Part shown: piece after piece, positions 1 to 12,735 of the stretch | Position numbering within the stretch: position 1 is the stretch's first letter | Layout of the letters: each line of letters starts with the position of its first letter | Made by a program: the position numbers and the translations under genes | NCBI GenBank assembly: GCA_973895155.1 | Contig: OZ316898.1 | Span: 18,414,001 to 18,478,000, forward strand | Source of the DNA: Marsupella aquatica | Taxonomy: Eukaryota; Marchantiophyta | Length of the DNA: 64,000 nucleotides | Direction of reading: 5' to 3' | The notes under the pieces: generated by a model | Told to the model about the DNA's origin: nothing | The model's input: only the letters and a program-made list of their open reading frames with translations | Database searches by the model: none

Positions 1-2680
1 TGGAATTTTGTGAGCACTGTGTGCTAGGGAAGCAGCACAGGAAACCCTTCGGACTTGGAACTCACACCAGCAAGGAGGTACTTGAGTATGTACATAGTGA
101 TGTGTGGGTCCAGCCCCTACTCCCTCACATTCTGGACGATTATACTATGTCACGTTCATAGACGATTACTCAAGGTATGTGTGGATATGTTTTCTACACA
201 GTAATTCTGATGTTTTTGCCACTTTTAAGGAGTGGAAAGCCCAAGTTGAGAATCAGACTGGTAATAAGGTGAGATATCTACGATCGGATAATGGCGGTGA
301 ATACAGTTCCGGGGAATTTGGAACGTATTGTAAGGAGTAGGGGATAACCCGCCATCTCACAACAAGTTGTACTCCTCAGCAGAATGGTGTTTCTGAGAGA
401 CTCAACCGAACACTGTTGGACCGCTCGAGGAGTATGTTGAGTCAATCATGCTTACCACATGAGTTTTGGGCTGAAGCTGTTAACATTGCAGCTTATTTGG
501 TAAATTTTTCTCCATCCAGTTCTATTGGATTCAAGACGCCATATGAAATGAGGTACGGGCGTCCAGCAGATTATTCACATCTGAGGATTTTTGGATGTGA
601 TGCTTATGTGCTTACACCTTCCCAGCTTCGATCCAAGCTGGAGTCCAAGTCGAAGAAGTGCATTTTCCTTGGCTATCAGAAAGGTGTGAAGGGTTATAGG
701 TTATGGGATCCAGTAACCTGTAAACTAATTGTCAGTAGAGATGTGTCCTTTAATGAGTCCAGATCATCAAAGGAGGGGGAGAGTTCTCAGGACTCCCATA
801 CTGACAAGGGGAAATCTCCCATCCCGGACCCGGTTGAGGGGGAAATTAGTCATGATGCTGTTCATGACAGGAGAGATAGAGAAGCTCCGGGCTTGGAGCT
901 GGTTCCTGTGATGGAACAAGAGGAGCAGATTGTTGCTAGGGTACCTCAAATTCAACCAGCAACAGCAGCAGATCAGCCTGAGTCATCTACTAGAAGAACT
1001 TCCAGTCGTTCTACTAGAGCTCCTACCAGGTATGGTCAATGGGCAGACTCATCTAAGCTAGATGATATTGACATTGCACCTGATGATGATGACATGGCTT
1101 TGATCTTGGAAGAAGGAGAGCCTTCTTCGTACAGTGAGGCTTGTGCTTCAGAGCAACAGCATGAGTGGAATGCAGCAATGCAGAGGGAGTTGCAATCTTT
1201 GAGTGACAACAAGACATGGGAGCTGGTGGAGCTTCCAAGAGGTCAGCAAGTGGTGGACAGCAAGTGGATTTACAAGTTGAAGGACAGTCCTTCAGAGGGT
1301 GGAGATAAGATCTACAAGCCAAGGCTTGTTGCCAAGGGGTTCACTCAGGAGAAAGGAGTGGACTACAATGAGGTCTTTTCACCGGTGGCTAAGTATTCCA
1401 CAATTCGGATCTTGTGTCAGCTTGTTGTGTTTTTTAATCTGGTGATGGATCAGATGGATGCTGTTACTGCTTTTCTCTATGGCAACTTGGAAGAGATGAT
1501 ATTCATGAGACAGCCACTAGGCTTTATGAAGAAGGGCCAAGAGAACTTAGTTTGCAGATTGCTCAAGTCCTTGTATGGATTGAAGCAATCTCCCAGACAG
1601 TGGAACAAGCGGTTTGATGATTTCATGCTTGCTCAAGGTTTTACAAGGATGGTGTATGATCCTTGTGTGTATACGAAATCAGTTAAGAATGATGTGTTTG
1701 GGTTCATCATTCTAGTGATCTATGTGGATGACATGCTGATTGTGGCTAAAGATCAATCTGAGGTTGACAGTCTCAAGGCGAAATTGAGTGCTGAATTTAG
1801 GATAAAGGATCTTGGTAAGGCCAAGAGGATCTTAGGGATGGAGATTTTTAGGAACTCTGATACTGGACAGTTGTGCTTGAGTCAAGGCCAGTATGCAAGG
1901 AAAGTACTTGCACGATTCAACACGGAAAACTGTAAGCCAGTGAGTATTCCTTTAGCTTCACATTTCAAGTTATCATCAGCTTTCTCTCCTACGGATGCTG
2001 TGGAGAAAGGTCTGATGGCTAAGATTCCTTATGAGAAGGCAGTAGGCAGTCTGATGTATTTGATGACTTGTACTAGGCCTGACTTAGCCCTAGCGATGGG
2101 CAAGGTCAGCAGATTCATGTCAAATCCAGGGAAGGTACATTGGGAAGCTGTGAAATGGATTCTCAGGTATGTGAAGGACTATGGATTACTATTTGATGCC
2201 AGATCAGATAGAACATTAGTTGGCTATGTAGATTTTGACTATGGAGGCTGTCTGGATACAAGGAGGTCTACAACTGGGTTTGTATACACTCTTGGAGGAG
2301 GATGTATCAGTTGGAAATCTACCTTGCAGAAGTGCATTTCTCAGTCTACTACAGAAGCAGAATATGTTGCAACAGCAGAAGCAGCAAAGGAAGCGATTTG
2401 GTTGGACAAGTTGATCGCGGAGATGGGTTTAGAGCATGGCAAAATGACTCTAAACTGTGATAGTCAGAGTGCACTTCACTTGGCTGCTAACCAGGTGATG
2501 GATAGCAGGGTGAAGCACATTGATATCAGGTACTATTTTATCAGGCAAGCAGTGTCTGATAAAACTTATGAGCTAGTCAAGATTGATGGAAAGCTCAATC
2601 CCGCTGATGCCTTTACCAAAGTGATTCCTTTGGAGAGTTTCTCAAGACACCGTGCTACTTTGCAGGTTTTGCAGTTGTAG
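1..2680 (+). pseudogene. Ty1/copia pol fragment (integrase - reverse transcriptase - RNase H)
   Basis: This is the 3' part of a copia polyprotein; the 5' LTR, gag and protease lie outside the window. From nt 3 the frame reads the end of the integrase zinc finger (C-x2-C followed by LGK) and the first catalytic Asp (HSD). Near nt 107 one base is missing, and the frame continues in +2 with the second catalytic Asp (RSDNGGEY). A TAG at 338-340 then interrupts it before the catalytic Glu (NGVSERLNRT). From about 340 to 2680 the frame is open and holds the RVT_2 domain (SKWIYKLK at about 1260, YVDD at about 1722), an RNase H domain (TEAEYVA at about 2353) and the usual KHIDIRYYFIR segment. Two small lesions make it non-functional as read, although the rest is well preserved. 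I infer a fairly recent, now inactive copy. Confidence 0.93.
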
Positions 2681-2880
2681 TACATTCAAGTAGAGTTATT
2701 TAGCAATGTGTGACTATTTGTATATGGATTACTCATTCCAGTTTGGCTACGGCTTAGTTCTAGTTAACCCTTAGTTAACCCTTGTGGTTTTTAGGGGGAG
2801 ACCTGGTTTGGTGATTGTCTAGAACTTCCCGCTGAGGATTCCATATGGTAGCATTTAGTCCAGTCCCCAAGACAAGAGTC

Positions 2881-2891
2881 AAGAGGGAGTT
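2881..2891 (+). other. Polypurine tract of the copia element
   Basis: The purine-rich stretch AAGAGGGAGTT directly abuts the TGTTAG start of the 3' LTR. Plus-strand DNA priming in LTR retrotransposons needs such a tract in this position. The assignment is positional. Confidence 0.7.
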
Positions 2892-3235
2892 TGTTAGATA
2901 TTGCTCTAGTCTTGTGACTCTTGAGCTAACCATAGTTAGTCTAACTCGGGTTAGGACTTAGCTAATGTTAGCGGTAGTGCTATTGTGCATATAGCCAGGG
3001 CTGATGCCAGACCCTGGTGGAACTTAGGCTCATTGTTACGGAGCTAGTTGAGAGATAGGGAGAGCTTGTGCTGTGGATGCTTGGTATGGCCGGTCGGCCT
3101 AGAGTGCAGTAAAGCTCTTGTGTGTTCCCGTGGACGTAGCCTCATGTGGAGGTGAACCACGTATCTCTCTGTGTCGACTATTGTGCGTTGGATGGTTCTT
3201 GGGCTTGCCGTTGCGAATGTCATCTATGCTCAACA
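2892..3235 (+). repeat. 3' LTR of the copia element (344 bp)
   Basis: It begins TGTTAG and ends CTCAACA, giving the short inverted termini TGTT/AACA. It follows the pol frame by about 210 nt and lies next to a polypurine tract. Two further copies of the same LTR are in the window, at 11872-12216 (+) and 43973-44313 (-). They share segments such as 'cttaggctcattgt' and 'tgtgttcccgtg', which fixes the boundaries by comparison. Confidence 0.88.
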
Positions 3236-4838
3236 TTGTACACCAGTAGAGATATTTAGGTATTTACCTTAGATAATGATATATTAATTAAAACCATAAA
3301 TTTAGGACACAAAACCATGAGTAGAACTTAAAGACATATATAAATGGTGCACTTTATTTAGATCAATTCTTCCTCACTCATGAGGATAAGGGCTAGAAAT
3401 TTGTTGACCTTGGTTAAAGTGTGGATGATCTTAAATATAGCAAAGATTAAAAAATTAGAGGGGTGCCAGAATAAATTCAAAATCTAAACTATACAAGGGA
3501 TGCACCTTGGTAAGACACATTGAATTAAAAATAAATAAGAAAAGAAATTTCAATGAGACAAAATACTGGAAGGTGGATTCATCATTTTCATACACTAGGT
3601 TGAATGATATCCTTGGGATTTTGCTGTCCTTTTATACTTTCCCTGTCTCCTCTCCTTTTGTTTTCTGGCGTATATGTACTTGTCTTGACCTTTTGTTACA
3701 TTTAATGGTTATTTCTTATTCTCTTTTCTTTTTAACACATATTTGTGATAGTAGAGCTTATGGAAACCGAGCACCCATACAGCGCAACATTTTCAAGATG
3801 CTCGGAATGGTAAAAGCAGGCATCCCTGACGGATAGTTATGAAATAATAGGATAGGATTCACTACCTACAACAGTTTTCTTTTGTGTGCATGCTTAGACA
3901 CATTTGTACATGTGAAAACCATGGATGTCCTCCCCACCAATTTGGCAATCCATCCCAGCCCTCACACAAAATGGTCAGATGAGAGTGTCAATATTAACAG
4001 GAACCTTAAAAACCACCACTATCCCAAAACTGTTGGAGGGCAAAATAGTCACTTCTAGTTCACTGTTTTTGAAGAAAAAATTCTTGATTATTCAATTGTC
4101 CAATTCTCATCCATTGTACAGTTGTTGTTGTGACTATGCAACTATTGTGGCCTGGAGTGTGATCTTTGTGAAAATGTTGTCAAGAATGGATGTACCAGTT
4201 TAGTATGCAGAATTGTTGTTGCATCCCCTCCCATTCTTGAAAGATTAGTGAATGTGGTCATGCCCGTGACATACAAAATGGACAGTGAACGTGTTTGCTC
4301 AAAATTTCAACAATTACTTATACATTACTTGAATCTAATTTGTCAGTACCATAATCATTCAGATTCTGGCTGGAAAGTACCTTGATGCAATGACCAACCA
4401 TCTTATTAGGGGGCCTCAACTATGCACCCAATTTGCTCTTCGGCAGGATGGGGCCAGCACCTGCAACATGACCCGTAGAGAACTTCAAACAAAATTGAAT
4501 TATGTTTTATTAAGCCCCTCAACAGCCAGGCTGCGGTGAGCCGAAGTGACCACCTAGAATCCGAGAAATCCCGCAACATGAGTGTGCGGGCTAGGCTCAG
4601 GGAGTGCAGCACACTTTTCAACCGCGTCCTGCCATACCCAGACCCCAATTACCCTTAAAGTTCTAACTGGGGTTATATTTGAGACCCCCTTATGGCCTTA
4701 TAGTATTACTCAGTAGCTCAGGTTGGTGACTACTGTAGCTTGATCAAACACGGGACGCGGAAAGCGTTGAGCCGGAATGTGGACACAGTACAGTACAGGA
4801 CTGTACCTGGTAAGGACGGTACTGCAGTGCACCTGTAC

Positions 4839-4862
4839 CACGACTGTACCTGGACAGTCGTG
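4839..4862. repeat. Perfect 9-bp hairpin in a GC-rich island
   Basis: CACGACTGT (4839-4847) and ACAGTCGTG (4854-4862) are exact reverse complements separated by the 6-nt loop ACCTGG. The neighbourhood (4780-4870) is full of shorter GTAC-centred palindromes. Confidence 0.85.
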
Positions 4863-5109
4863 TACCGTCGCGAAACTTGGACGGCAGCAGAACGAATCGG
4901 AAAAGAGGAGCGGCCCACGGCGAGCGCAGCCCGGGCAGTGAGGAACTGTGACCAATGCGGCATAGTTTACCGGCATGCGACTCTGCGCCTTTCGCCGGCA
5001 GGAGTCTCGGGGCTGCCAGTACGGTGGCAATAAGTTGGCCGGGAAAAGCTGACTTCAGGTCGGAAAGCTGTCGGGCGGGAAAGGGCGAAAAGAAAGCTTT
5101 AACGATTTA

Positions 5110-5157
5110 CCGGGGCGGGGGGCCACGCGGGTGGGGGTGAGGGCGGTGTGGTGGGGC
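5110..5157 (+). other. G-run cluster with G-quadruplex potential
   Basis: Six runs of three or more G lie within about 48 nt on the + strand, inside the GC-rich island. Four closely spaced G3+ runs are enough to form a quadruplex in principle. No gene start is visible beside it, so a promoter role is speculation. Confidence 0.6.
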
Positions 5158-6384
5158 CGAGTTCTTCTCGCACTACAGTGCGTTATGTTCTTGTAATGTG
5201 CGAGGCAGTGTAAAGTTACATTACGTTACGTTTCGTTACAATGCTTTTTGTGTGTTGCGAAACTTCTCAGTTGGTGTCGGTTATGTCTCGGTTCGGGCAA
5301 TAAATAGAGTAATATGAAAATTCTGGTCCTAGATCTCAATGATAAAATATTTAGAATGCTTATGAAAATCAAATGGGGATTTACATTTTAAGTTTGTTCT
5401 AAGCATCTTGATGCATTATTTTCAAAACTAAAATAGGAGAATTCTGATTTCGACTTAACTTGTTTCAATTTAAAAAATTAATTAATTTCACACAGATTAG
5501 GCGTGAGCTTGGATTGCACTTTGGTAGTGTGGTTTTCTGATCAGCAGCTATTTGTCTTGTGCGGTCTACATGGACACTTAGGAGTGGATGGTCACTGATC
5601 TCAGGTGATTAATAGAGCTAAGCAATTGATTCTGGTTGGTTAGTGACTACTTGATTCTGGTAATTGACTACTTGATTATCATCAGATTCACTCCATCCTT
5701 TCTTCCATCAAGAAATCTAGATCTCCACTATGTTTGTTTCTGATCTGATCAAGCTTTGGTCTGCACGAGCTGCTGGAATAGTTTGGTACCTCTACTGCTG
5801 TAGAGGTACAACAGTGCTTTAGGCCCAGTTTTGCAGGTACTAGTGCATCCATAAGGAATTTTTGTAAATTCAGTTACTGAAAGGGTACTTTGGATGGATG
5901 GGTTGTGTTAAGCACGTACTCAAAACAAAATTACCCAAGCTCATGTCCAAAGTGGATCCAAAGTATTGTAAAAAGAGCACGGGCAATTACAACTGCCAGA
6001 ATAATCTTGCAAAGAGCCAGTAACTCTAAGACCAGGTCTACAACCTTTTTCGATACGGATAAATCAAATGCAATATCTTTATTTTTGCTATCACGTTAGT
6101 AAGTAATCAGTTAACATTGACAGAGATAACTGGTTCGCAGCTCGTATTCGGATCATAGCTGTAGCAACTTGTCACTTCAACTCACACGGTAGAGCGCTGA
6201 AAGACTTGCTTAGCCACATCTGAAAAGCTGGCTCGTTCTAACAATTCGCTGGGTTTTGTTGGTCAATACATAAACCAATGGACTAATTCCAAAGAATACC
6301 AACAGGCTTCAAATTGCGCTTCATTTTAATTATCGTCTGTTTTGTATAAGCTTTGTAAACTCCTTCCACAAAGCTTTCGTTGCA

Positions 6385-9300
6385 TCAAAAGATGCCCCTT
6401 CTGTGAGGTGGAGTGGACTCCACACAGAAGTCCTCTTCCGCAGTGTCGTCATCATCATCGTCAATGTCCCCACTGACCCAGTTGCTCAGATTTTTGGCCA
6501 AAATAGATGCATGATCTTGTGTCATAGGCCTCGTTTCAGCTGCACAGAGAGGAAAGGAAGGTAGTCAATCTTCGTTTCCACAAATTCAGTAAAGAATCAA
6601 ATGAATTCATACAACTCGCAGGAGAAAAAAGTTGGCATTCTGCTAGGCATGTCAGTAAAAGGACCCACACAATTTAGCCACCAAAATCTACGGATTTTGT
6701 TTACCAGGCCAGGAGAAAAACAATTAACATCCTTCTCAAATTTTCAGATAGCTGGATACAGACCAGGAGGTGCTTGCGTTGAAGCTGGTGCAATAGGAGT
6801 CCCATGAGTCGAGGTTCCACTGGGAACAGGTGCTGCTCTGACAGGGATTCCCCCTTGAGGTGCTGTAGTAGCTCTATTAATATTTTGAGGTGGAATTGCT
6901 CTACTAGCTGGAGTGGAATTACCAGAAGCAAAATTCCTGTTCTGTCTTTGAAGTCGGAATGGAATCTCTTCGCTAGCTTCCAGGCTGTTGGCCAGCTGAA
7001 CAGATTCTCTCCTGGACACTCTGGACTGATTTGCACTTACTCTTTCAGCACTACCTGTTGTGCAGCCACAGGAAGGATGCAATTTAACAAAACGAGCTCA
7101 GGATCAGTTTTCTCTCTGGTGTCAAGCAGTACCAGAGGAAACCACCGCATGATTTCATTAAAGTACTGTCAAACTGCCATCAGATAAAAGTTCACGGTAG
7201 CAAGCATTGCAATGGATTTCAAGGCGAGATGGGTATAGACCTGAAAGCTCAGACCAAATCACTGTTCGTTCAGATTCTCGAAATGATCCAGGCGTTGACG
7301 CCCTACTGCCAAGATTTCTTTGGGCACTGTTCTGAGAATTATTCTGCCCCGTCCTTCCATTGTGACCAACAGAATATCCGGAGCCCATTTCAGAATTTTC
7401 TGCAGCCCGAATCTGCGAATTGTGACATGTTGCTAAGACTAGGGTGGCATCAAAGTCAGCGTGGGCTGTGTCATCAAGGCCAAACCTTGGCGCAATGAGG
7501 ACAGGGCTGCAATGACAGTGATAGTCTGGTCAACCTTACGAGGTCATCCAATTAACCCAAATCCACCACCCATAGGGATTATCAAACATGAGCACTGATA
7601 TGCGGCAACCTTGAAAATTTCATAGAGTCCTAATAAAAGGCAGGAATGAAGACACTTGCTTACGAAAGGGAGGTCAGGGATTTCGTACTAGCCCGCCTTC
7701 TGAAAGTGCATATGAATGTCTACCTCAGATCCCTCACAAAACCCAACAAAGGCCTGCAAAAGCACTAGCTTTAGGTCCATATTTAGAAACTTAATTTTTT
7801 TTAAGAGACTAGTTACATTGGAGTCAGAGTATGCAACCCAAAGTCAACGAAGCTAGGCTTTGAAGGACATCAGGAATGAACGAATTTCATATGAGAGAGA
7901 ATTGAGAAGGTTTAACAGAGCCATAATCAGAAAGAACGGTCTAGGACATCAAAGGTTTTTTAAAAAAAATTCAGAGAAGGCACCTTGAGCTCCTTTACAC
8001 TAAAAGTAACATCCGCCGCCACACCGGAGTGGGAGTATTCCAGAAGCTCTTCGGTTGGATCAATCCATAGCTGAGTGTGCAATGCACTGTCCGTGGAGTC
8101 TGCAGTTAGAGCACAAATTCAATACTCCTCTTCTATAATCATCATCCACAACATTGAACGCATGTGCAGGTACGCCCATCAGATGAGTCACAGAGGTTGC
8201 AATAGACACATATTGAACTCGCGGAATTCACCACGCTGAGGTACAGTCACAAAAGTGGTGACTAGCTATGTGATCCGACAGATTTTGTTCCTAAGCTTGT
8301 TGCGGAGAGGTACCACTCGTGGGATCGATGTAGCTTCTCATTTCCACCGCTTTAGCTTCAGTTGTTTCTGAGTCTGTTGGTGTGGACTGTGGCTCTGTTA
8401 AAATGAAGGTAATCTCCTGAAGAGATGACTGGAAATGGCTTAGCAACCTCGTGAGGTCACGAGGCTTCACAACCAGATGGCTTGGCATCGTATTCCTATC
8501 TACCGCAATATCTTGCAACTCGTCAACAGAATTACAGCATATCCCATAAGTTTTCCTCACGCCTGCAAATACGGTGACCACAAATATAAATTGTAAAGCA
8601 TCACCAGGAACAACAGATCTTGCTCAAGAAACTATCTCATCAATTGTACGACCAGAAGTCTTCAAAGTCTACTATTTTATCTCCCTATAGGATTCCTCTT
8701 TAGGGGCGTCCTATAAGCTCACCATTTGGGCAGTCAAGTGTCCACAATAGCTTGTTTGCGTCCTGATTCGCTAAGGTTATGGACAAGCAGTCTATGTTCG
8801 CTGGAGATGTTCGAAACACTGTACACGCAGACTTCACAAATGCACACAACAGTCAAAAGTAACCGATTATGGACATGCGTTTCGTACTTTAACATAGCTC
8901 ATCGATCAAGCATATGGAGGTCCATATCTCTGTCGCTCCAAATATGACGACCCCCTTGAAAACCATTCGTATATGAAGGAAATACAGTTTCATAATCGAC
9001 GACAGAGGTTTCTAATTATTTGTCCTGACTCCACTATATAGTTGCACTAGAAAGCCCCTTCGTGATCTACGAAAAGAGACAATACTCACCTTCAGCAGTA
9101 CACTGCACTGGGCTCGCCTTCCAGAAACATGATAGGCATCGAAAAACTGGCCCTTGAAGGAAATTGATAGAAACGATGACCGGGAGGAATTCAAAGTTCG
9201 CAATATGAGCTGCAGGACACGACTTTTGAAACGTTTAGCTGAATTGAAACAGAAAGAGGGAACTACAAAAATGTGTTGTTAGATTCACAGACAACCTAGA

Positions 9301-9482
9301 GTTAGTGAGAGCATTCCTAACTAAGAAGAATGAATTAGATTGCTAAAACACAAGGTTCTCAGGAAGGAAGAAGATACCTTATCAGGGACAGCCTCTATCA
9401 GCAATTCATTTCCAATCTTTGCCATACACGTCAGTGCCCGATTGAGGCACTTAATTTGATTGCCACTTAACAAGCATTCCAT
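6385..9482 (-). CDS. RAD9: RAD9 homologue, subunit of the 9-1-1 DNA-damage checkpoint clamp
   Basis: RAD9 forms the PCNA-like 9-1-1 ring with RAD1 and HUS1, which is loaded at damaged DNA in the nucleus to start checkpoint signalling. Nine exons can be joined with GT-AG introns and no break in frame: 9482-9378, 9209-9090, 8831-8723, 8562-8314, 8099-7984, 7753-7689, 7506-7241, 7054-6764 and 6539-6385 (stop TGA). They give 491 aa. The Met codon at 9482 opens MECLLSG, the classic RAD9 start. Exon 2 has LRTLNSSRSS and exon 3 a VFRT...WTLDC block. Exon 4 begins VRKTYG, exon 5 has LHTQLWIDP, and exons 6-7 have GFCEGSE and PVLIAPRFG. The PCNA-like part ends near residue 280. A Ser/Thr/Gln-rich tail follows, ending in an acidic run (DIDDDDDD) and STPPHRRG, as in known RAD9 tails that are phosphorylated. 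Splice sites are inferred from homology and phase; the exon 8/9 junction is the least certain. Confidence 0.93.
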
Positions 9483-11871
9483 AGCTTCTAGACCCCACGG
9501 ACGAGAAGAATGAATTGCGGAGAATCGCCGTGGCTCAAGTGTTTTGCATGGACTCTGTTTATCGATCAGAGACTATTGACGTGAGATCTAACGATTTGAG
9601 TGTCACAGTCTGCAAAAAAGTCCCAGATTCAATGGATCAGACTAACCCTAAACCCTCAGCAGATCTCTTTCAACAACCACAATGGCAAAGAAAGTCTCTC
9701 CCCCAAGACTCTTGAGAAGCCTCAACTAAAGTATTGCATATGAGCCTGCACAAATCCTTGAAATGTCGGGTAAGCGTAAACAACAGGATGGTCCGTGGCC
9801 CTGCACAAATTAGGCCAAGCTCACATCCTTGTCAGTAGACACGTATCCATGTTTCTCTTGGCGGAGAGATAGAAAACATAATTTTACAGTGCCATACTAC
9901 CGTTGACTACAGCCACAAGATCAAGGCTATGAAAAACTTTTTGAGTCTTATCTGAATCCCTCCCTGGGACATATTAATTCAATCTGTGTATTACTTCCCG
10001 TCCTCAAGATTTGTGAACGGTGATTTGCTTCACCCAGATAACATGGACTCACAATTTGCACCCTCGTCACCATCGCCGAAATTTCTTGTCACTCAGCAGA
10101 CCAAACCTTCTTCTAGAAAATCCACGAAAATATTTATATTCTCCTTTCTCACAGTAAAGCCTCTGACGTGAAGGATTCCTACAGACCCAAGTGTGATACT
10201 GACGCTCTTTTGATTCCACTCGATTAAGGACATTTCCCTCCTGCAAACAAAGTGCAAACAAAGTGATATAATTGAGCTCACCTGATTCGCGCACAGAAGA
10301 GGTGATGCTGATTAAACAGATACTCATCAGTCGACCACTCCACTGTCACACGAGTGGAATCCGTTCAAACAACCCAAGCGGTGCCACATTGGCAACCATA
10401 AAAAAAACCCACTTATGCCCACAGAATCACCTTCGATTATTGAATGTACGGCAATTGGAACAAATTGTCTGCTGATTGGAGAAATTTGCTCTTACACATT
10501 GGCTTTTCAGCTGCCAGGAGTACCGACTCGACAGAAACAGCGCACAGGCAGAGTACAGAAGAGAAGAGAAGTGAATAATTGTTCGCTGAATTTCGCTCTG
10601 AGAAAACGCACTTCAGAAAGTCACTCACGACATTGACACTCTGCCTCCCTCATAATGAAGAGCAATGTCGCCACTCGCCCAACAATTTGGAGCTGGGCTG
10701 GAACAGTCTAGAGTCGAACTGTGATGACTATCGACTGCCTCAGGGGTTCACTCGCATGTGGGTGCACCGAAAATGTTAGCAATTACATGAGGAGAAAGAG
10801 AGCAGCAATTATTTTGAGGGGCATTCTGAAGTCGGCGACTTTGTGTTCTGGGCTCGGATCATAAACTCCCGCCAACAAAGGGGTACGTGTTTCATCGCGC
10901 ATTCAAAACTGAGTTTCACCCAGCCAATGTTTCTCTAACCGACAATGGACAAGTTTCCAAACTTTTTCGATTTATCATAAGCTTGACTGGGACCCTCGTT
11001 CCAACTCCTTGAGCCTATACTACTCTCAATCTCACATGGAATCTATGCAAAGCCACATTTGAGTCAAACTACTATAATATGGGATCCCCCTTTTCTTGGA
11101 CACTCTTCTACTCACTAATTTAGAAATAGGCAGGACTGAAATGGGTCCATTAATAAAGAGCTGCAATAGGGAGTCTCCTCTCTCGTTCAGAATTCCAGTG
11201 AAGTGCACAAATGCCAAGACTAATAAGCTTGATGAGATAAATGCGAATAATAAAGAGCTGCAATAGGGCATCTTAAATACAATGAATTTTTGCGTCTGAT
11301 CTTGGCCAGGAGTGTTGTGGCTAGGGGCAGCAGGAAAGACTGGTCAGGCACCAAATGTAGATGCCAACCAATCACGCCCAAGAGATGTGACGGAAACTCA
11401 GGGCCAACTGCTACAAGGAGAGGACCCAATTTCAGTGTGTTTAAATGGGACTGAAATTATATCACAATATTTTATCAAAACCATTCACTCACTAAACGAG
11501 CCCTCTCAGAACCCCATTTGGCCTCACAACCCTGTCCTTATGCATCCTGGCAAGGGGACATGTCATCCTGGCATCAACACCCTTGGTCCAGGCGTTACGA
11601 TCTGACACCAAGTGTTCCTTGCACTCGACACCCTCGCCAATGCCAACTGACACCAATGCCCTCCCGACATGTCTCGATTATATGAATTTAGATTCAAAAC
11701 TTGGGACTCACCCCATCCAAGCTCAAAGATTTGGATGGAGATCCCATCTAAGCTTGTAACTCCATTCCTTCCCATCGTTAATTCCTTTGTGGAATTGAAA
11801 CCAGATCAAGTTCAATCAAGAGATCTCTATCCAAACCCTTGAACTCTCCATGGACCTCAAAATGCTCGTCC
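9483..11871. other. Intergenic region upstream of RAD9
   Basis: It should hold the RAD9 promoter and 5' UTR at its left edge. No TATA motif or coding domain could be assigned. A short repeat (aaagagctgcaataggg) occurs near 11156 and again near 11251. Confidence 0.5.
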
Positions 11872-12216
11872 TGTTAGGATTTACTCTTAGGTCTAGAGTT
11901 ATGACTGTACCGCAATTAGGGCTAACCTTAGTCACAGACTAGGTTAGGTTAGTCATGTTGTGCACACTCTATACCCAAACGGTGTTTGCTTGGAGAAGGG
12001 AAACTTAGGCTCATTGTAACAAAGCCAGTTGAGAGATAAGGAGAGCTTGTGATGTGGATGTTTGATATGGCCAGTCGACCTAGAGTGCAGTAAAGCTCTT
12101 GTGTGTTCCCGTGAACATAATCTCATGTGGAGGTGAACCATGTATATCTCGGTGTCGATACTTGTGAATTGGATGATTTATGGGCTTGTCGTTACAATTG
12201 TCGTCTATGCTCAACA
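11872..12216 (+). repeat. Solo LTR of the copia family (345 bp)
   Basis: It starts TGTTAGGATT and ends CTCAACA, and is homologous along its length to the LTR at 2892-3235. No internal element sequence lies on either side, so it looks like a solo LTR left by LTR-LTR recombination. No clear 5-bp target duplication is seen (CGTCC on the left, CTTTC on the right), which suggests an older copy or rearranged flanks. Confidence 0.85.
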
Positions 12217-12735
12217 CTTTCAATGTATAGAAGTCCATGGGCTTAAATGAGTGCAATTCTTGAACTTAGAAACCATGTAAGACAAGTTATTGAACTTTTT
12301 GCCATGAGAACCCTATGTGTACCAACATCACTAATAGATGAACAAAATGCTATAATTGAACTTATTTTGCCCCAATTCATACACTAAGGTCTCTCTAATT
12401 TTGGCCAGACACCTGTCAAAAAATGAGTATCACTAATTCATTTTTATGTGAATTAACCCATGAGGGTTTTGGATTTTAGAGTAAATGAGAATAGGAAGGG
12501 TCGCAAATGTCGTAGCCCCAGGGCCCTCACTTCTTTTCTTCTGACCCATTGCCTGCGAAGAAGTTAGGGTTTTTTTTTATTCAGTTGAGTGGAAGACTTT
12601 AAATTTTGTCGATAGAATATAGGAGTGTTTTTAATACAATTTTGAGAAAATAAGAACTAATAGATTTTTTTAATACCAAATATGAGAATATTTCTAGAAT
12701 ATTCTATAAATTTAGAGGTTAAAAATAATACAAAT
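12217..12735. other. AT-rich spacer
   Basis: Nothing recognisable lies between the solo LTR and the NB-ARC relic. Confidence 0.5.

Larger units (their letters stand above)
3236..6384. other. Intergenic stretch with no supported gene
   Basis: No frame here has a recognisable domain. The only distinct feature is a GC-rich island at about 4730-5290, listed separately; the rest is AT-rich. Confidence 0.6.

Noticed and set aside
11872-12216. A target-site duplication around the second copia LTR
   Set aside because: The flanking pentamers CGTCC and CTTTC do not match.
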